Source of the DNA: Nemertoderma westbladi
Lineage: Eukaryota; Xenacoelomorpha; Nemertodermatida; Nemertodermatidae
Direction: 5' to 3'
DNA: 42,650 bases
Assembly: GCA_032718475.1 (NCBI GenBank)
Contig: JAUCBJ010002064.1
Location: 1 to 42,650, forward strand
This document shows, piece after piece, positions 1-11,618 of the stretch. The notes below the pieces were generated by a model. It saw only the letters and a program-made list of their open reading frames with translations. It did not search any database and had not been told where the DNA came from. Each line of letters begins with the position of its first letter. The first letter of the stretch is position 1. A program made the translations under genes and the position numbers.

Positions 1-44
1 GAACTGTAATAAGGCACTACGGCAATACTGATAGTAAATTAGTA

Positions 45-52
45 CTATATAC
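45..52. repeat. Left 8-bp target site duplication of the hAT element
   Basis: CTATATAC is repeated exactly at 777-784, directly outside the opposite terminus. Confidence 0.8.
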
Positions 53-776
53 TAGGGATGTGGCGAATGTCCGCGTCCGCATCCGCGGATATCTGCATGA
101 TTCTTGACATTCGCATCCGCATTCGCACCCATGACATGCAGATGTTACATGCGGATGTTACATGCGGATGTTACATGCGGATGTTACATGCGGATGTTAC
201 ATACGGATGTTACATGCGGATGTTACATGCGGATGTTACATGCGGATGTTACATGCGGATGTTACATACGGATGTTACATACGGATGTTACATGCGGATG
301 TTACATACGGATGTTACATGCGGATGTTACATGCACCATCTCAGCATCCTGTCTGCGCATATCTAACAATAACAACTCAATTAAAAAATTTAAATAATAA
401 TTACTTTTTTATCTTTAACTTTTTTGCTTTTTATCTTTAAAATTATCAAAATATAAAATAATCCAAATTATTTCTTACTAGATAACAAGAAGTACGAAGT
501 AAATGCATTAGGTCCTGGTGTATTAAGGATAAGCGCTGGTAGCAATAATTTTGGTTGTTAGATTATTGTTAGATTATTGGGAATGAATATTATTAGAAGA
601 TTAGAATATTAAAATGCTGGTGTAATAATCTTTATGTAGAAGGAAGGCCAGACAAAAATATGTATGTTTTAATAGACATCCGCATCCGCATCCGTGCGGA
701 TGTCAAAAATATGTATGTTTTAATAGACATCCGCATCCGTGCGGATGTCAAAAATATGACATTCGCAACATTCCTA
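53..776. mobile_element. Complete non-autonomous hAT-type DNA transposon
   Basis: The ends are imperfect inverted repeats: the left begins TAGGGATGTGGCGAATGTC and the right ends with its near complement GACATTCGCAACATTCCTA. An identical 8-bp direct repeat, CTATATAC, flanks it at 45-52 and 777-784. An 8-bp target duplication with short TIRs and subterminal GCGGAT/ATCCGC motifs fits the hAT superfamily. There is no transposase; the interior is a 13-bp minisatellite plus AT-rich DNA, so it would need a transposase supplied in trans. Family name unknown. Confidence 0.8.
138..332. repeat. 13-bp minisatellite inside the hAT element
   Basis: About 15 head-to-tail copies of a 13-bp unit (GCGGATGTTACAT, with ACGG variants). 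Because 13 is not a multiple of three, all three forward frames read the same repetitive peptides without stops; these are not genes. Confidence 0.95.
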
Positions 777-928
777 CTATATACAAGTACATGTATGTAT
801 ATTATATATTATGTAAATTAGTACTGTATATCTGGCATTTCATCTGCCGGGACGTTACGTAATGGTACCAGTATATAGTGTATAAAACTCAAAAGGAGAC
901 ATACCGCAAAAAGTTGGTATATTAGAGA

Positions 929-1168
929 CAGGGGGAAAACTGGCCGCAAATCCCATCTTGGCGAATTAATTTCCCGCCTCAATGTTAAATTCTTAATTTA
1001 GGGAAAAGAGCAGGTTAGAGTGGCACGTTATTTTAACCAAAACAATAAACTAAACACAAGAGAACAGGTTACAGTTTTAATTTTTCTCGTAATCAGCTGT
1101 TATTTGCGTCCAATTTCCCTGGAGAGGGATGTTTTTTTATTGCGTCCAGTCCCCCCCCCCCCCCCCCC
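929..1168 (+). mobile_element. Poly-C-ended MITE, copy 1
   Basis: Starts CAGGGGGAAAACTGGCCGCAAA and ends TTGCGTCCAGT followed by 18 C (1151-1168), so the ends are inverted repeats of the form G-run, ACTGGACGCAA. The interior shares long stretches with 15976-16228 (reverse) and 26502-26743, including AACAGGTTACAG and CCTGGAGAGGGATG. It is about 240 bp with no coding capacity, so it is a non-autonomous TIR element. Superfamily undetermined. Confidence 0.75.
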
Positions 1169-1795
1169 ATCTGGTTGATATAATTATATTGAATTATAAT
1201 CTATATATTTTATACAATATTGTATTGTACTATATTGTACTACGATATCAGGGTGTTGGTATTGGGGGCGGTTATATTTAAAACTTTTATTTGATAAAAT
1301 CAAAAATTTTTTAAGAAAACGAAATGAAACGGATTCAAAATCTATGAAACGAAACGAAAATTTTTGAAAACGAAACGAAGTTGACATTTTTTGTTTCGTT
1401 TCGTTATGCCATCCCTCGTTGAATTATTATTTATTCTTCCAAGTAGAGCAGAGGGGCCTGTAATAGGGGTCTCTGTGGACTTTTACATTATTCTTAACTT
1501 TTTACCGTCTGTCCTTTAGTTACCGTTATCATTAGTAGAGTAAGGAAGTTGAGTGTATTATATTAGATGAACTACAGGCCTCACATAGAGAGCTTCCGTG
1601 TTTTCTTTATTTTTGAAATGTTTTCCGAGCATTACTCCTTTATTTCATATTAAATAAAACAATATCTCGATTTTAATTTCCTCCTGTCAGTTTTTGTCAT
1701 CTTTATAAGTTAAAGTAACGACCCTACAATGTGAAACAAATAATATTAATTTAGGACTTACCCTCCTTGCGTTGTATTACATTATGAAGGATCAA
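1169..1795. other. AT-rich intergenic DNA, no gene seen
   Basis: Contains a GAAACGAAAC-type simple repeat at about 1316-1410 and otherwise unremarkable AT-rich sequence. No coding frame, RNA gene or element end is convincing. Confidence 0.6.
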
Positions 1796-2371
1796 CCAAC
1801 TTCATACAACCGATACTGCACTCACCCTTACTGGATACGGCCATACTGCAGACAACCATACTGCGTACAACCATACTGGATACGGCCATACTGCACACAA
1901 CCATACTGGGTACAACCATACTGGATACGGCCATACTGCACACAACCATACTGGATACGGCCATACTGCGAGCAACCGATACTGCACCCACCATACTGGA
2001 TACGGCCATACTACACACAACCATATTGCGTACAACCATACTGCACACAACCATATTTGACACGGTCATACTACATAACAACCGATACTACACACAACCG
2101 ATACTGCACACAACCATATTTGACACTGTCATCCTAGACACAACCGATACTGCATACAACCATATTTGACACGGTAATACTACACACAACCGATACTGCA
2201 CACAACCATACTTGGCATGGCCATACTGCATACAACCATACTCGATACTGCCATACTGTACACAACCATACTGGATACTGCCATACTGTACACAACCATA
2301 CTGGACACGGCCATATTGCATACAGCCATTCTGGACATGGCCATTCTGCATACAACCATACTGCACACAAC
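1796..2371. repeat. Minisatellite of CATACTG/ACACAACCATACTGGATACGG units, block 1
   Basis: Tandem 15/30-bp units built from CCATACTGCACACAACCATACTGGATACGG with many variants. Several frames on both strands are open only because the unit lacks stops; the peptides are pure repeats. Confidence 0.9.
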
Positions 2372-2610
2372 CATAGTTTTGAGTAACACTCACTTTATCT
2401 AACACTTCCGAAATATTAGTAAGATAAAGTTATATTAAAATTATTTTGCAATTGATTACTGGATGATTTACTGACATAAACATTAGATATAATCAATAAA
2501 TTTCCGTTCTGCTGGAACTATTTGTCAGATATTCAACAAATTTACTTCACTATATATTCTTCGGGATCCAGACCCAAAAAAAGTTGGGAACGGGACCGGG
2601 ATTGAATTTA

Positions 2611-2960
2611 ATACAATCCATACTGCACACAACCTTGCTGGATAAGGCCATACTGCACACAACCATATTTGACACGGTCATACTACACACAACCGATACT
2701 GTACACAGCCTAACTGGATAAGGCCATACTGCATACAACCATACTGCACACAACCATACAGCATACAAACATAATGCATACAACCATGATGTATACAAAC
2801 ATACCGCACACAACCATACTGCAAGCAAATACACACAACCATACTGCACACAAATACACTCAACCATACTGCACACAATCATACTGCACACAACCATACT
2901 GACACAACCATGCCGCACAACCATACCGATATAACCATACCGAGACCGACACATACAACC
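2611..2960. repeat. Same minisatellite, block 2
   Basis: The same ACACAACCATACTG motif resumes after about 240 bp of unrelated AT-rich DNA and becomes more degenerate to the right. It is probably one array split by an insertion or by decay. Confidence 0.85.
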
Positions 2961-3502
2961 AAATATAATTCATGACAATGACCCTTCTTTCGAAATCTCC
3001 AATATACACAATTACCATTATATATAAAGGCTAACTAACGCAATCGAAAAATTATAATGTTAATCAAATATAAAAATTATTATTAATTAATATTATTGAA
3101 TCTGATTTGTGTTTATACGGTAAACTAATTTATGTAGTTTTTTGTATTTTTCGTAGTATTTATGTTTATTCTAGCTATTGTTTATTTTGTTTTACTTCCA
3201 TAAATGCAGTTTAAGAATTTAGTGCTCTTAAATATCATTTTGTTCAAAAATTTATAAATTTATTTAAATAACTAATTTCATACCTGATAATTATTTTAAA
3301 TAATAAAAATTATTTTGATAAACTATTAATTGAAATCATTGTATTATATTTAAATGTTTTAATAAATTTTATTATATAATTTTCATTTGTCTACGCCCAC
3401 AACCTTTAATATCTATCTGACCTTACCATTCAAATTAGATGGTAGTTAATAGGTTGTGTCACTTGTGTTCATCACTGGCAATCGCATGAATTTTCTGAAA
3501 CT
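2961..3502. other. AT-rich intergenic DNA, nothing recognised
   Basis: Very AT-rich with long runs of TTTATAAATTTATTTAAATA character. No frame of note and no repeat boundary. Confidence 0.5.
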
Positions 3503-3632
3503 CGACCCCTTCGCACACAGAAACTTGTTTCTGCAACTTGTTTCTGAAATTTGTTGCTGGACCCCCTCACACAAAGAAACTTGTTTCTGTGTATGAAGTT
3601 GCAGAAACAAGTTGCTCAGTGTGAGCGGGGCC
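3503..3632. mobile_element. Small palindromic MITE-like element
   Basis: The left end (CGACCCCTTCGCACACAGAAACTT) and the reverse complement of the right end (GGCCCCGCTCACACTGAGCAACTT) align over about 30 bp and continue into the shared motif AACTTGTTTCTGCAACTT. The motif AACTTGTTTCTG also occurs internally in both orientations, so the whole element can fold into a hairpin. No clear target duplication. Confidence 0.55.
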
Positions 3633-5021
3633 TAATGGCAAAAAAACATATTTTTATGAATAAAATAATGTTAAAAATCTAGGTTTTTTACTTCTTCTCT
3701 GATGGATTAAATAAGTGAACTACATTAGCACATAAAATTATTTAAATATTAAATTTAAGAGCTTCTGAAAATAATTTGAAATAAATTTTAAATGAAAATA
3801 GATACTTTTTGTTGGCGGTTTTTACAAAGTTTTTATTAAAAACTTTTCACGCCAAGGGTGTTCCAGAATAAAAAGAGATATTTCGGGTAGATTCTGCACT
3901 AGGTCTATATCCTACCTATATTTATCTATGCCTTGCATGCTTACATAGACAAAAGTATGAGATAAAATGGACTCGACACGAGAAGAAACATTTAATTATA
4001 TTTTTTTGTAAATTAATTAAATCGATATTGAGGCCTATTTAACTTAGTTACCAGGCTTGGTATGATGGCGTCTTACCTTATTAATATAGCCTTATTATGA
4101 ACCTAACCAATAAGAAATAATTTTTCCGTAATTGTATTGTAATATCATATCTTGCTTATATTTGGTGCTTTAAGTAATTATTACCATTCACTAATAATAA
4201 TATTAATACAAACAGGAAAATATAGTAAAATATTCTTCATTAATATTTACGTGTTTTTTCGTTATGTCACGTCACGGGTGATTGAACGATTTAATACGTT
4301 TACGATGTAAGTCCAATATGTCTCCGCGTCATTAAAATCACATGACATGATTCAAATACCCACTGTAAATTACCCATCTCGATGGGAATGAAACCTCATT
4401 ATAATTAGGTTTAATTCCGTACACGTACAGGAATATTATTCTAAGTTTATAAAACTGACCTCACTAAAAGTTACCATTGAATCGATCGAAAGATTTAGAT
4501 AAAGTAACTTTTCGTCGTTTGCCCTTTTTTATTGAATAACACCACAATTTATTTTCAGTATAGAACCCCCCCCCCCCCCACAACTTTGCTCCCCAGAGAA
4601 AACTGGTACTAATTTAACGAATAAACTGATAATCACTTTAGCCTTACCCTTCAGGAAATTAATCTAGCATACTGTTCACTTTTACATTTGTGTCTGTGTG
4701 CCAGTTATGCCATTAAACATAATTTAAAACAATTTTTTTTTAATTATTAAATTAGTAAATAATTAACAAAATATTAAACATGTTAGTTTATAGGGCTAAA
4801 AGTCCCCCCCCCCCCCCCCCCAGCCCCCCACCCCTATCATCGTGTCAGATGATCTGTATAATAAATATACCGTCGGCGTCGCGAATAATAAATGAGAACT
4901 ACTGTAGTTCGCTGAAATATCTTGCAGTTGTGCTGCACGAAGGCCCCTCTCGCGTACGTTTAATACTGTATCTATCACTGTGTTTGTATTTAAAAATGCT
5001 TATGTGAATTATTAAAGAGTG
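3633..5021. other. AT-rich intergenic DNA with two C-runs
   Basis: No coding sequence seen. It holds C14 at 4566-4579 and C18 at 4804-4821. The stretch near 4930-4946 (GCTGCACGAAGGCCCC) recurs near 42470 and, inverted, near 24900, marking a dispersed repeat. Confidence 0.5.
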
Positions 5022-5752
5022 TACTAAACTAAACTATATTTTATTAAAGACTACAAACCTAGGCACCACCTAACTCCAGATGACTTTTCTGAATCTGGAC
5101 TACTTAACTTAGATAGTAGAGTTAAGCAGCTACGCCTTAACCATGTGCATAAAGTGTATAATGGTAAATGTCCCAATTACCTAAAACAAAAATTCAACAG
5201 AGTACGCGATACACACTCTTACAGTACCAGAGCTAGTGCTTCAAACTTCTACCTCCCGAATTGTAAATCCTTTGAATCTGATACTTTCTTTTTTAACGGC
5301 ATAAAAAATTGGAACGCTCTGCCTAATGAAATTAAAAACCTAAATAATCAACATTCTTTTAAATCTGCAGTTAAATCTCATCTCCGTGTGCAATGTAAAA
5401 ATAGGTACAATAGTCCTACAGTAAGTTATTAGCTTATTAATTATTTACTATTTATGCTGTAAATACGTTTTATAATAAATTGTTCTGTACATTACATCTT
5501 TATCGTTGAGTCGTACAATTCTCACGCTCTCGGTAAAGTTGTACATGTACATAGTGTAATTACGTTTTATATTGGTTTTAGGTTAGCGTAGTGTAATATT
5601 GTATTTGTAACCAAGTAACATAAAGGACCCCCTTGGAAATAAGCTGCAAAGCTTTAGGGGTAATCCTATATGTTATGTTGGACAATACCTTTATACCGGT
5701 ACATTGTTTGGTGTATTTGTTATTGTTTTTACATAATGTATAAATAAATCTA
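5022..5752 (+). mobile_element. 5'-truncated CR1/Jockey-like LINE, 3' end (decayed)
   Basis: A frame at 5145-5432 encodes the C-terminal end of a LINE ORF2: it has a Lys/Asn-rich segment and the signature N-W-N-A-L-P followed by a FKSAVKSHL-like helix, as seen at the end of CR1/Jockey-group polymerases. It is over 95% similar to the minus-strand copy at 16610-16897. It is followed by a shared 3' UTR and ends in a short ATAAATAAATCTATCTATAAA-type tail. No RT catalytic motif survives, so it is a dead 5' truncation. Confidence 0.75.
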
Positions 5753-6976
5753 TCTATAAACTAATTAAGTAAACATCAGGATATAACATAGCCATGTGCT
5801 GTGCTATCCAGTGCATCCCGCTGCCTCGTCCTCCAGTCCTCATAATACTGGGGGCCAAGGCCAAGCCCACCCTACGGCCCTACCTTTTGCAGCTGCTCTT
5901 TTATAGGAGTTAAGAAGTCGGTTTAGACAGTCCTGAATTTGACATACCGCCACTGCTACACTGCCAGACTTCAGTATTGCCCTGTCTGCCTGCACCGTGA
6001 CCGTACTGCAACTGCATATTGCAGTAGGTACTGCATACTGAAAGGAAGGAAGACCCACGTTTTCGAATTACTCTAGGCCTATCTGCCTACTGCTACTGCA
6101 GTACTGCCATGGCCTACTAAAAGTTGTTTTAGTAGAACATGGTACCGCCGGACTGCTGCAGTACTCTGGTATTGCCGTAGTCAGATAGGTCTTGTTGCCA
6201 GGTTGCAGTTCCAGCTATGAGCTAATTCGAAAACGCCTAGCCTGTAGCCAGCTAGCTGCTATCAATTTACAGATCTATGACTATGATGACTGTATGCCGC
6301 AGGGCGCAGGCTACATGAAACTAGTGTAGTAGTGCCAGCAAATTGAGTAAAATCACTGGCTGACTGGACTGGTACGCAAACCGATTAGACAGTTAGAGCG
6401 GATAGCAGATAGTGCAGTAGTTACTTACTACACTACTGCACTAGGGGCGTACTGCAATACCAGACTACAGACAGACCGACATACAGACATACTACAACAG
6501 GCTGACACGCTGACAGGTTATCAGGTTATGCTGTTATGTGCAGTTAATTCGAAAAGTGTTAATTCCCAGCATCTTGACTAGCTGACTAGTGCTGTAGTGT
6601 AGTAGGCCTAGCAGAGTAGACAGTAAGATAGGTAGAATCAAAATTAGGCCCCTATACCATTTGCCATTTTCAGATTATGTTGACCTACACGCTGCGCAGT
6701 ATAGGCCTAGGCTAATTAGACGTACACAAACACAAGTCTGTCTGTCCTCAGTACAGCAGTAGGCCTAGTGCACAACACCTACCCACCCACCAGCTCAACA
6801 CCCCTGCACCCATCAGCCCATAACAGCATACTGGCATAACCCACTGCAAGCACAATTCCTGAATTCAGCACAATATTCATTCTCCCCAGCCATATACTGA
6901 TATACTACTCCAGTACTACTTAGTTAAATTAGTTATCTCACCGGTACTTTAATATTTCACTTACCACGCTGCTACG
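5753..6976. other. Upstream region of the nucleophosmin gene
   Basis: Higher in GC than the DNA to its left and rich in AGGCCTA, CTGCAGTA and CATACTG-like words. It should contain the promoter of the gene at 6977, but no TATA box or initiator is clear enough to place. Confidence 0.4.
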
Positions 6977-8128
6977 ATGTCTCTAAGTTCCAAAGATTAT
7001 TTTTGGCACTGCGTCCTGACGAAAGACGAGCCTACAGTGCAATGGAACCCTTCTGAGGAGGCTGGCGATGACGATGACGATGAAGACTTCCTCACCCACA
7101 CGTTGCAGCTACATAACGCCACAGTGGTGGAGTCCAAAGATTCCACCTACGTGGAAGCACAGTCACAAACCTTTAATGGTTCAGTAGCGAAAGGAATGAT
7201 ATTCGGACTCACCCCAGGCCAAGTTAACTGCCCCCTAACCATATCTTTCCAGAACCCCGTGAGCCTCACTTTAACTAGGGGTAAAGGTCCTGTTCATATC
7301 TCTGGTTCCCATAACATCGCTTTAGCTCCCGACGACTCTGATATCGATGACTCCGAAGAGGAGGGTGATTCCTCCTTTCAGACACCTGACTCTGTTTCGT
7401 CTCGCAAGAAGCGTCTAAGCGATGCCAGTGGCTCCTTACCTTCTTCCAAAAAGGCGAAGCTTGGGAAGTCACCGCTTGCAGCAACAGTAGGAGCTGGAGA
7501 CTCTAAGCCAAAACCTAAACCAATCGCAATCGATGCCAAACTGAAGAATAAAATCGCTACTTCTTCTAAGAAAGTTAAGGATGAAGAGGAATCATCGAGC
7601 GACGACGACGATGATGAAATGGATATGGATGATGAGAAGATGAAGTTGTTGATGGAAGGCAACCTCGATGATGATAGTGATGATGACGATGCTGATTTCG
7701 AAATGGGCGATGAATCTGACGATGAAGACGACGACATTGACTCAGATGATGAAGATGAAAGTGAAGACGAGGAGGACATCGATGAGAAGATCCAAAAGGA
7801 ACTTTCGAAAAAGAAAGCTGTGGATTCACCGAAGAAAGTTCAAGTTAACGGGAAAGCGACGCCCAAAGAGTTGACAGCTAAGAAAGAGAAGAAGGTTCCC
7901 GTCGATGGAAGTAAAACCCCTAAGGATCAAGATAAGCTTAAAGACCCTAAGAAAGTCCTGGAAATGGGTGAAATGAAGCAGATTCTAAAGAAGACCCCGG
8001 CTTTGCCGAAGACCCCACTGAAGTTCAACAATTTCATCCAGAGCCGCTTCAAGATTCCCCGGGAAGAAGTTGAGAAACGTGGGCCCAAATTGTGGAAATG
8101 GATCCAGGAAGGGATGAAGGCTGAATAA
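6977..8128 (+). CDS. NPM1-like: Nucleophosmin/nucleoplasmin-family histone chaperone
   Basis: A 383-residue nuclear histone chaperone, expected to bind core histones and to act in the nucleolus and chromatin assembly. Visible domains, in order: nucleoplasmin beta-core about residues 7-117 (YFWHCVL start, GMIFGLTPGQ, GPVHISG), with an acidic loop GDDDDDED at 30-37; a short acidic tract 119-131; a bipartite-looking basic signal 143-164 (RKKR...KKAK); a long acidic tract 202-270, very Asp-rich; a Lys-rich stretch 271-345; and a C-terminal segment 347-383 with W373 and W375. The two tryptophans match the LWQW-type motif of the NPM1 C-terminal three-helix domain, so the protein is closer to NPM1 than to NPM2/NPM3. 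It is longer than the roughly 294-residue vertebrate NPM1, mainly through the acidic and Lys-rich regions. The start is the first ATG, with A at -3. There are no introns, unusual for this family in animals. The stop codon overlaps an AATAAA hexamer. Confidence 0.9.
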   Translation: MSLSSKDYFWHCVLTKDEPTVQWNPSEEAGDDDDDEDFLTHTLQLHNATVVESKDSTYVEAQSQTFNGSVAKGMIFGLTPGQVNCPLTISFQNPVSLTLTRGKGPVHISGSHNIALAPDDSDIDDSEEEGDSSFQTPDSVSSRKKRLSDASGSLPSSKKAKLGKSPLAATVGAGDSKPKPKPIAIDAKLKNKIATSSKKVKDEEESSSDDDDDEMDMDDEKMKLLMEGNLDDDSDDDDADFEMGDESDDEDDDIDSDDEDESEDEEDIDEKIQKELSKKKAVDSPKKVQVNGKATPKELTAKKEKKVPVDGSKTPKDQDKLKDPKKVLEMGEMKQILKKTPALPKTPLKFNNFIQSRFKIPREEVEKRGPKLWKWIQEGMKAE

Positions 8129-8129
8129 A
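8124..8129 (+). promoter_or_regulatory. Possible polyadenylation hexamer overlapping the stop codon
   Basis: AATAAA spans the TAA stop of the nucleophosmin gene. If used, the 3' UTR would be only tens of bases. Sequence alone does not show use; other signals may lie further downstream. Confidence 0.3.
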
Positions 8130-9260
8130 CCCACCAATCAGAGGTCCGAAAGGGACGGAAACAAGTGCTATAATGTTGGAGTAATTCTTCCCAAGTGCAG
8201 CTCAAACTATTCCGTATTTAATGAAAACTGAACGCGATGTCTTATTTAGGGATTTTGGTACCGGTAGGCCGTGATTGCGACGGATAGTTTACAGGTTTAC
8301 TGTGTAGGGTCGTTGAGTATATGCTAGGCAGGGTATACCTAAACTATTATGGGTGGTTTAAACGGTATGTGATAATAATGTATTCTACCGGTGTTTAAAA
8401 TTATTACATTATCTATTGTAATAATGTCAATAAGCGATTAATCGATATATTAACTTATATTTTTCATACATTCCGATTGGAGGGTGGTTTGAGATTGTAA
8501 CTAAATGCCGAAAGCTTCTCGAACTCTCCCAATATCCATTAGACTTCCCATAGTCTTTAGATTTAAGACAGTTGAATATAGCCCGACCGAGTTGTTGGGG
8601 AGGGGCGGTTCCTAATATATTTTGAGGTTTTAATTTCTTCCCCCTTTCATAGTATGTTGCCATGTGCATAATATAGTGAGAACGAGCGACCGACCACAGT
8701 TCATCGAAAATGAGAATCTTGGCACAGAAGCAAGTCATTTTTGTGCAAACTGCATTCACCATAACAAAAGAAAAGTAGTTCTACTGAAAATTGTGGACTT
8801 TAAAAAGTCACGAGGTACCGGTAGTAGAGTCCGTTAATTAAAGTGATTAGAATTGTAAGGGGCATTGCGTGAGGACGTCGTGTTCACGGAAACCCGGTGT
8901 ACTGAATAGGGGACTACCGCTACCGCAACCATCTTATATACGTTAGCAACCGGTGAGAACATAGTGAACCATGTGCGTTGCGTTGCTTAACACATTAAAC
9001 ACTTGAGGCAATGATGTGGCGCATTCTGTACTAATTCATTCGATAACTTATATTTAATTTAGAGTAAAGGTGGAGGAATCCGTCAACAGAGTGATAACTT
9101 GGTAATACTGGAGCGACCGGCGTACAAGGCTGAGATTACTCCCTCTTGAAATGACTCCCCAGTTATCTCAGCCTGGACTGAGAACACTCCCCTTAGGCTG
9201 AGATGACTCCCTTAATTGAGTTATAATTCATATCCGTACCTGTGTTATTTTCGTATATCG
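8130..9260. other. Intergenic DNA between two converging genes
   Basis: No further gene seen. Near 9120-9220 the word GGCTGAGAT-ACTCCC occurs more than once, in direct and inverted form, around AACTCCC/CAGTTATCTCAGCC, but no element boundary is clear. Confidence 0.45.
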
Positions 9261-9417
9261 CAAAAATAAAACTGTAACCAATGTTATTGAGATATCGTTT
9301 ATTGCTTTGGTTCGAATAACGTGCCACTGTAACCTGCTCCTTTATCTTAATTAATAATTTCACAATGAGACGAAATATTAATTCGCCGAGTCAAGCCCCC
9401 CCCCCCCCCCCCCCCCC
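9261..9417 (-). mobile_element. Poly-C-ended MITE, truncated copy 2
   Basis: Reads as the reverse complement of the family at 929-1168: AAAATAAAACTGTAACC, GGTTCGAATAACGTGCCACTGTAACCTG split by short changes, then ATTAATTCGCCGAGTCAAG and a 22-base C-run at 9396-9417. The terminal GACGCAA portion on the left is missing. Confidence 0.65.
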
Positions 9418-9570
9418 AATCTTATAAAGGGATATATTGATGGTACGCAGGGAAGAGCCGGTGAGAAAGATTGATCACCATCGAATCCTCACCCTAGAAA
9501 TAATTACAACTCTATAAGTTATTGTCTAGCTGATTATGAAACTAACCTATGCTCTTACTGTCTTACTCCT

Positions 9571-9626
9571 GTTTATTTTTTTGGTTAGAATTTCATGCCA
9601 CTGTAACCTGTTCCTTTCCATTAATT
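9571..9626 (-). mobile_element. Fragment of the same MITE
   Basis: A short stretch (GGTTAGAATTTCATGCCACT, then GTAACCTGTTCCTTTCC) matches the interior of the MITE family. Both termini are lost. Confidence 0.5.
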
Positions 9627-9727
9627 GCACACAACCGATTAAGGCCTCTGTAGTTATTATTTTATAATAAAATAGTGTGTTATCGCAAACAGGTGACTTT
9701 ACTTTGGGTGCGAGGCTGATCTAGAGT

Positions 9728-10285
9728 ACCTTACTGATCAAGACTTTGCTGATGACCCTGGAGGTACGTCAGAATCACTAGAGGGAGCCAAAAGATTCCT
9801 CTGCTCTTGGAGCAGGTTGTTCTAGTGTTAGTCTTTTTGTAAACTCCAAGAAGACCGACATTTTGACAGTGAACCTTGACAGCCCTCAAGAAATGTCTGA
9901 TCGTAAGGCCATAAGCTCTAATGATGGCTTGCTTGAGCACGTGGATGACTTCTGCTACTTGGGATGGAAGACCTTCGGATACGTAAGGGGAAGGTAGTCT
10001 CTATACAAAATTTAAGGTGTTTCATTAGTGTCCCCTAGCTTGACACTTGAACGGAGCCGCCTCTGTTTTAGAGGACATTGCTTTCGCCATCCATAATTCA
10101 ACTGGCTGGTGCACCGGACCAGCCAGTACATAATCGTGTGCTTTGGTGGCCTCATGGTGCGAGTAACCATGGTGGACAGCCCTTGACTTTCTTGCGACGC
10201 ATCTTAAAGGAAACTGGCCTTGAAGATGCGGATGATCTAGCAAATGTCGTGGGTGATGGATCATGCCGCTAGTAGTAGAAGTAAT
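9728..10285 (+). pseudogene. Decayed RTE-type LINE fragment (RT C-terminal part)
   Basis: Closely resembles 23380-24150 of the RTE element further right: ACTTTGCTGATGA (the FADD region), TCACTAGAGGGAGCC, GTAAACTCCAAGAAGACC, and a shared 3' end finishing in CTAGTAGTAG. Relative to that element about 230 bp corresponding to 23660-23890 are deleted and the frame is broken repeatedly. No function expected. Confidence 0.8.
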
Positions 10286-11618
10286 CGCCCGCTAATAAGC
10301 AATTATAAATATGAGCAGGTCAGTGTGCATGTCATCAAACGGGAGCCTAAATAGCATATAGTTTCTAAATCCAAGTAAAGTTTCATAATTAGCTGCAAAA
10401 TAACTTAATTGAGTTGTAATTATTTTTCGTGTACAGTATGAATGGGATGGAGGCTGGCAAAGCTTTCTCGCCGGCGAATTTGCCGCATACGATTACACCC
10501 AATACTCTTAGTCTCTTATAAAACCTTTAATGTTATTCTAGTTATGTATTTCTATGAATTACCTGTTTCGTGAAGGCCCCAAAGCGAAGTGTGTAGGAAT
10601 GTCAACATTGACTGGTTCGCAACTTCCTGCATTGGCTGTGAGTCCTGAGGCTGCGTAAATATTACATAACGTGTCGTACTTCGTTGTCGTATATGGTTTA
10701 TTGTGGGTATACTGCATTGGTCAGGTTTCTCATGAAAATGGCATCGATTATTTAGATAAATCGAAATTATACTCTTAAAATAGTAAAATAATATATTTCA
10801 ACACTGCTGTGGCCTTTAACTATTTCTTGTGCTGGTGTGTTGCAGTCAGGAAAAAATAAATTAATCATCAAATGATTAATAATACAGGCAAGAGAAAAGG
10901 AGTCATTAACGGACGTGAGTATTCCATTAGCACCAGAGTACATTTAGCGCACTATTACGGTGTCAGTTCAATGACCTCAGTGATACTGGTAGGTGTGATC
11001 TAAAGATTAATAGTTAGAATAATTACACCTAAAATTATAAGAATTTATTCCTGCAGTCAGAACTTATAGGACATTTAGCTTTTTCATTTTCTTGTACCGG
11101 CGTTGTTCGTAAATTTTTACATTTATTAAATAACCATAATATAAATTTCAAAATCATTGTGAAGTTACTTTTCTAGAACTGTAATGTCTACCTAACTTCG
11201 CTATTAAATAGCCAGATTTCCCAAATTTATATATATTTCGCTACAACAAGCCGATTAACGTATCTACTTAACAACAACTCCTATTTCGGCATTGTTAAAC
11301 TTTCGTTTTCAATCTTTGTGCAGAATGAATTAAGACACTATATTACAGGAGATGTTGAAGATAACATGTTGTATTGTAAATATGATATTCATTCTAGTAA
11401 GTAAATCTTATTAACTTTCTGATAACTAAACATTAATTTCCAAACGACAGAAGAATTTATATTATTTTAATGAAGATAAGACAAATCGACAAACAAAATA
11501 TAAGACAAACGATATTGTTGAAATATTTAAACTGGTTCGTAAGAAAATAAAATCACTGCATTCAATGATTGCATGTTTGACACATATGGCCTAAAAATAA
11601 TGCGAGGCACTAGTTCTA
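10286..11618. other. AT-rich intergenic DNA downstream of Nup155
   Basis: No gene, tandem repeat or recognisable element. It contains the 3' flank of the minus-strand Nup155 gene, but I cannot place a polyadenylation site with confidence. Confidence 0.45.

Noticed and set aside
58-440. Overlapping open frames encoding Cys/Tyr/Met-rich repeats
   Set aside because: They are the three forward readings of the 13-bp minisatellite inside a transposon; no codon-level constraint is possible.
1772-2954. Long open frames on both strands with Tyr/Pro/Cys or Val/Met repeats
   Set aside because: Produced by a stop-free minisatellite unit read in several frames.
4780-5007. 75-codon frame beginning next to a C18 run
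   Set aside because: Poly-Pro from a homopolymer followed by repeat-derived sequence; no coding character.
7378-7829. Ser-rich and His-rich frames antisense to nucleophosmin
   Set aside because: Shadows of Asp/Glu codon runs (GAT/GAC/GAA) read on the other strand.
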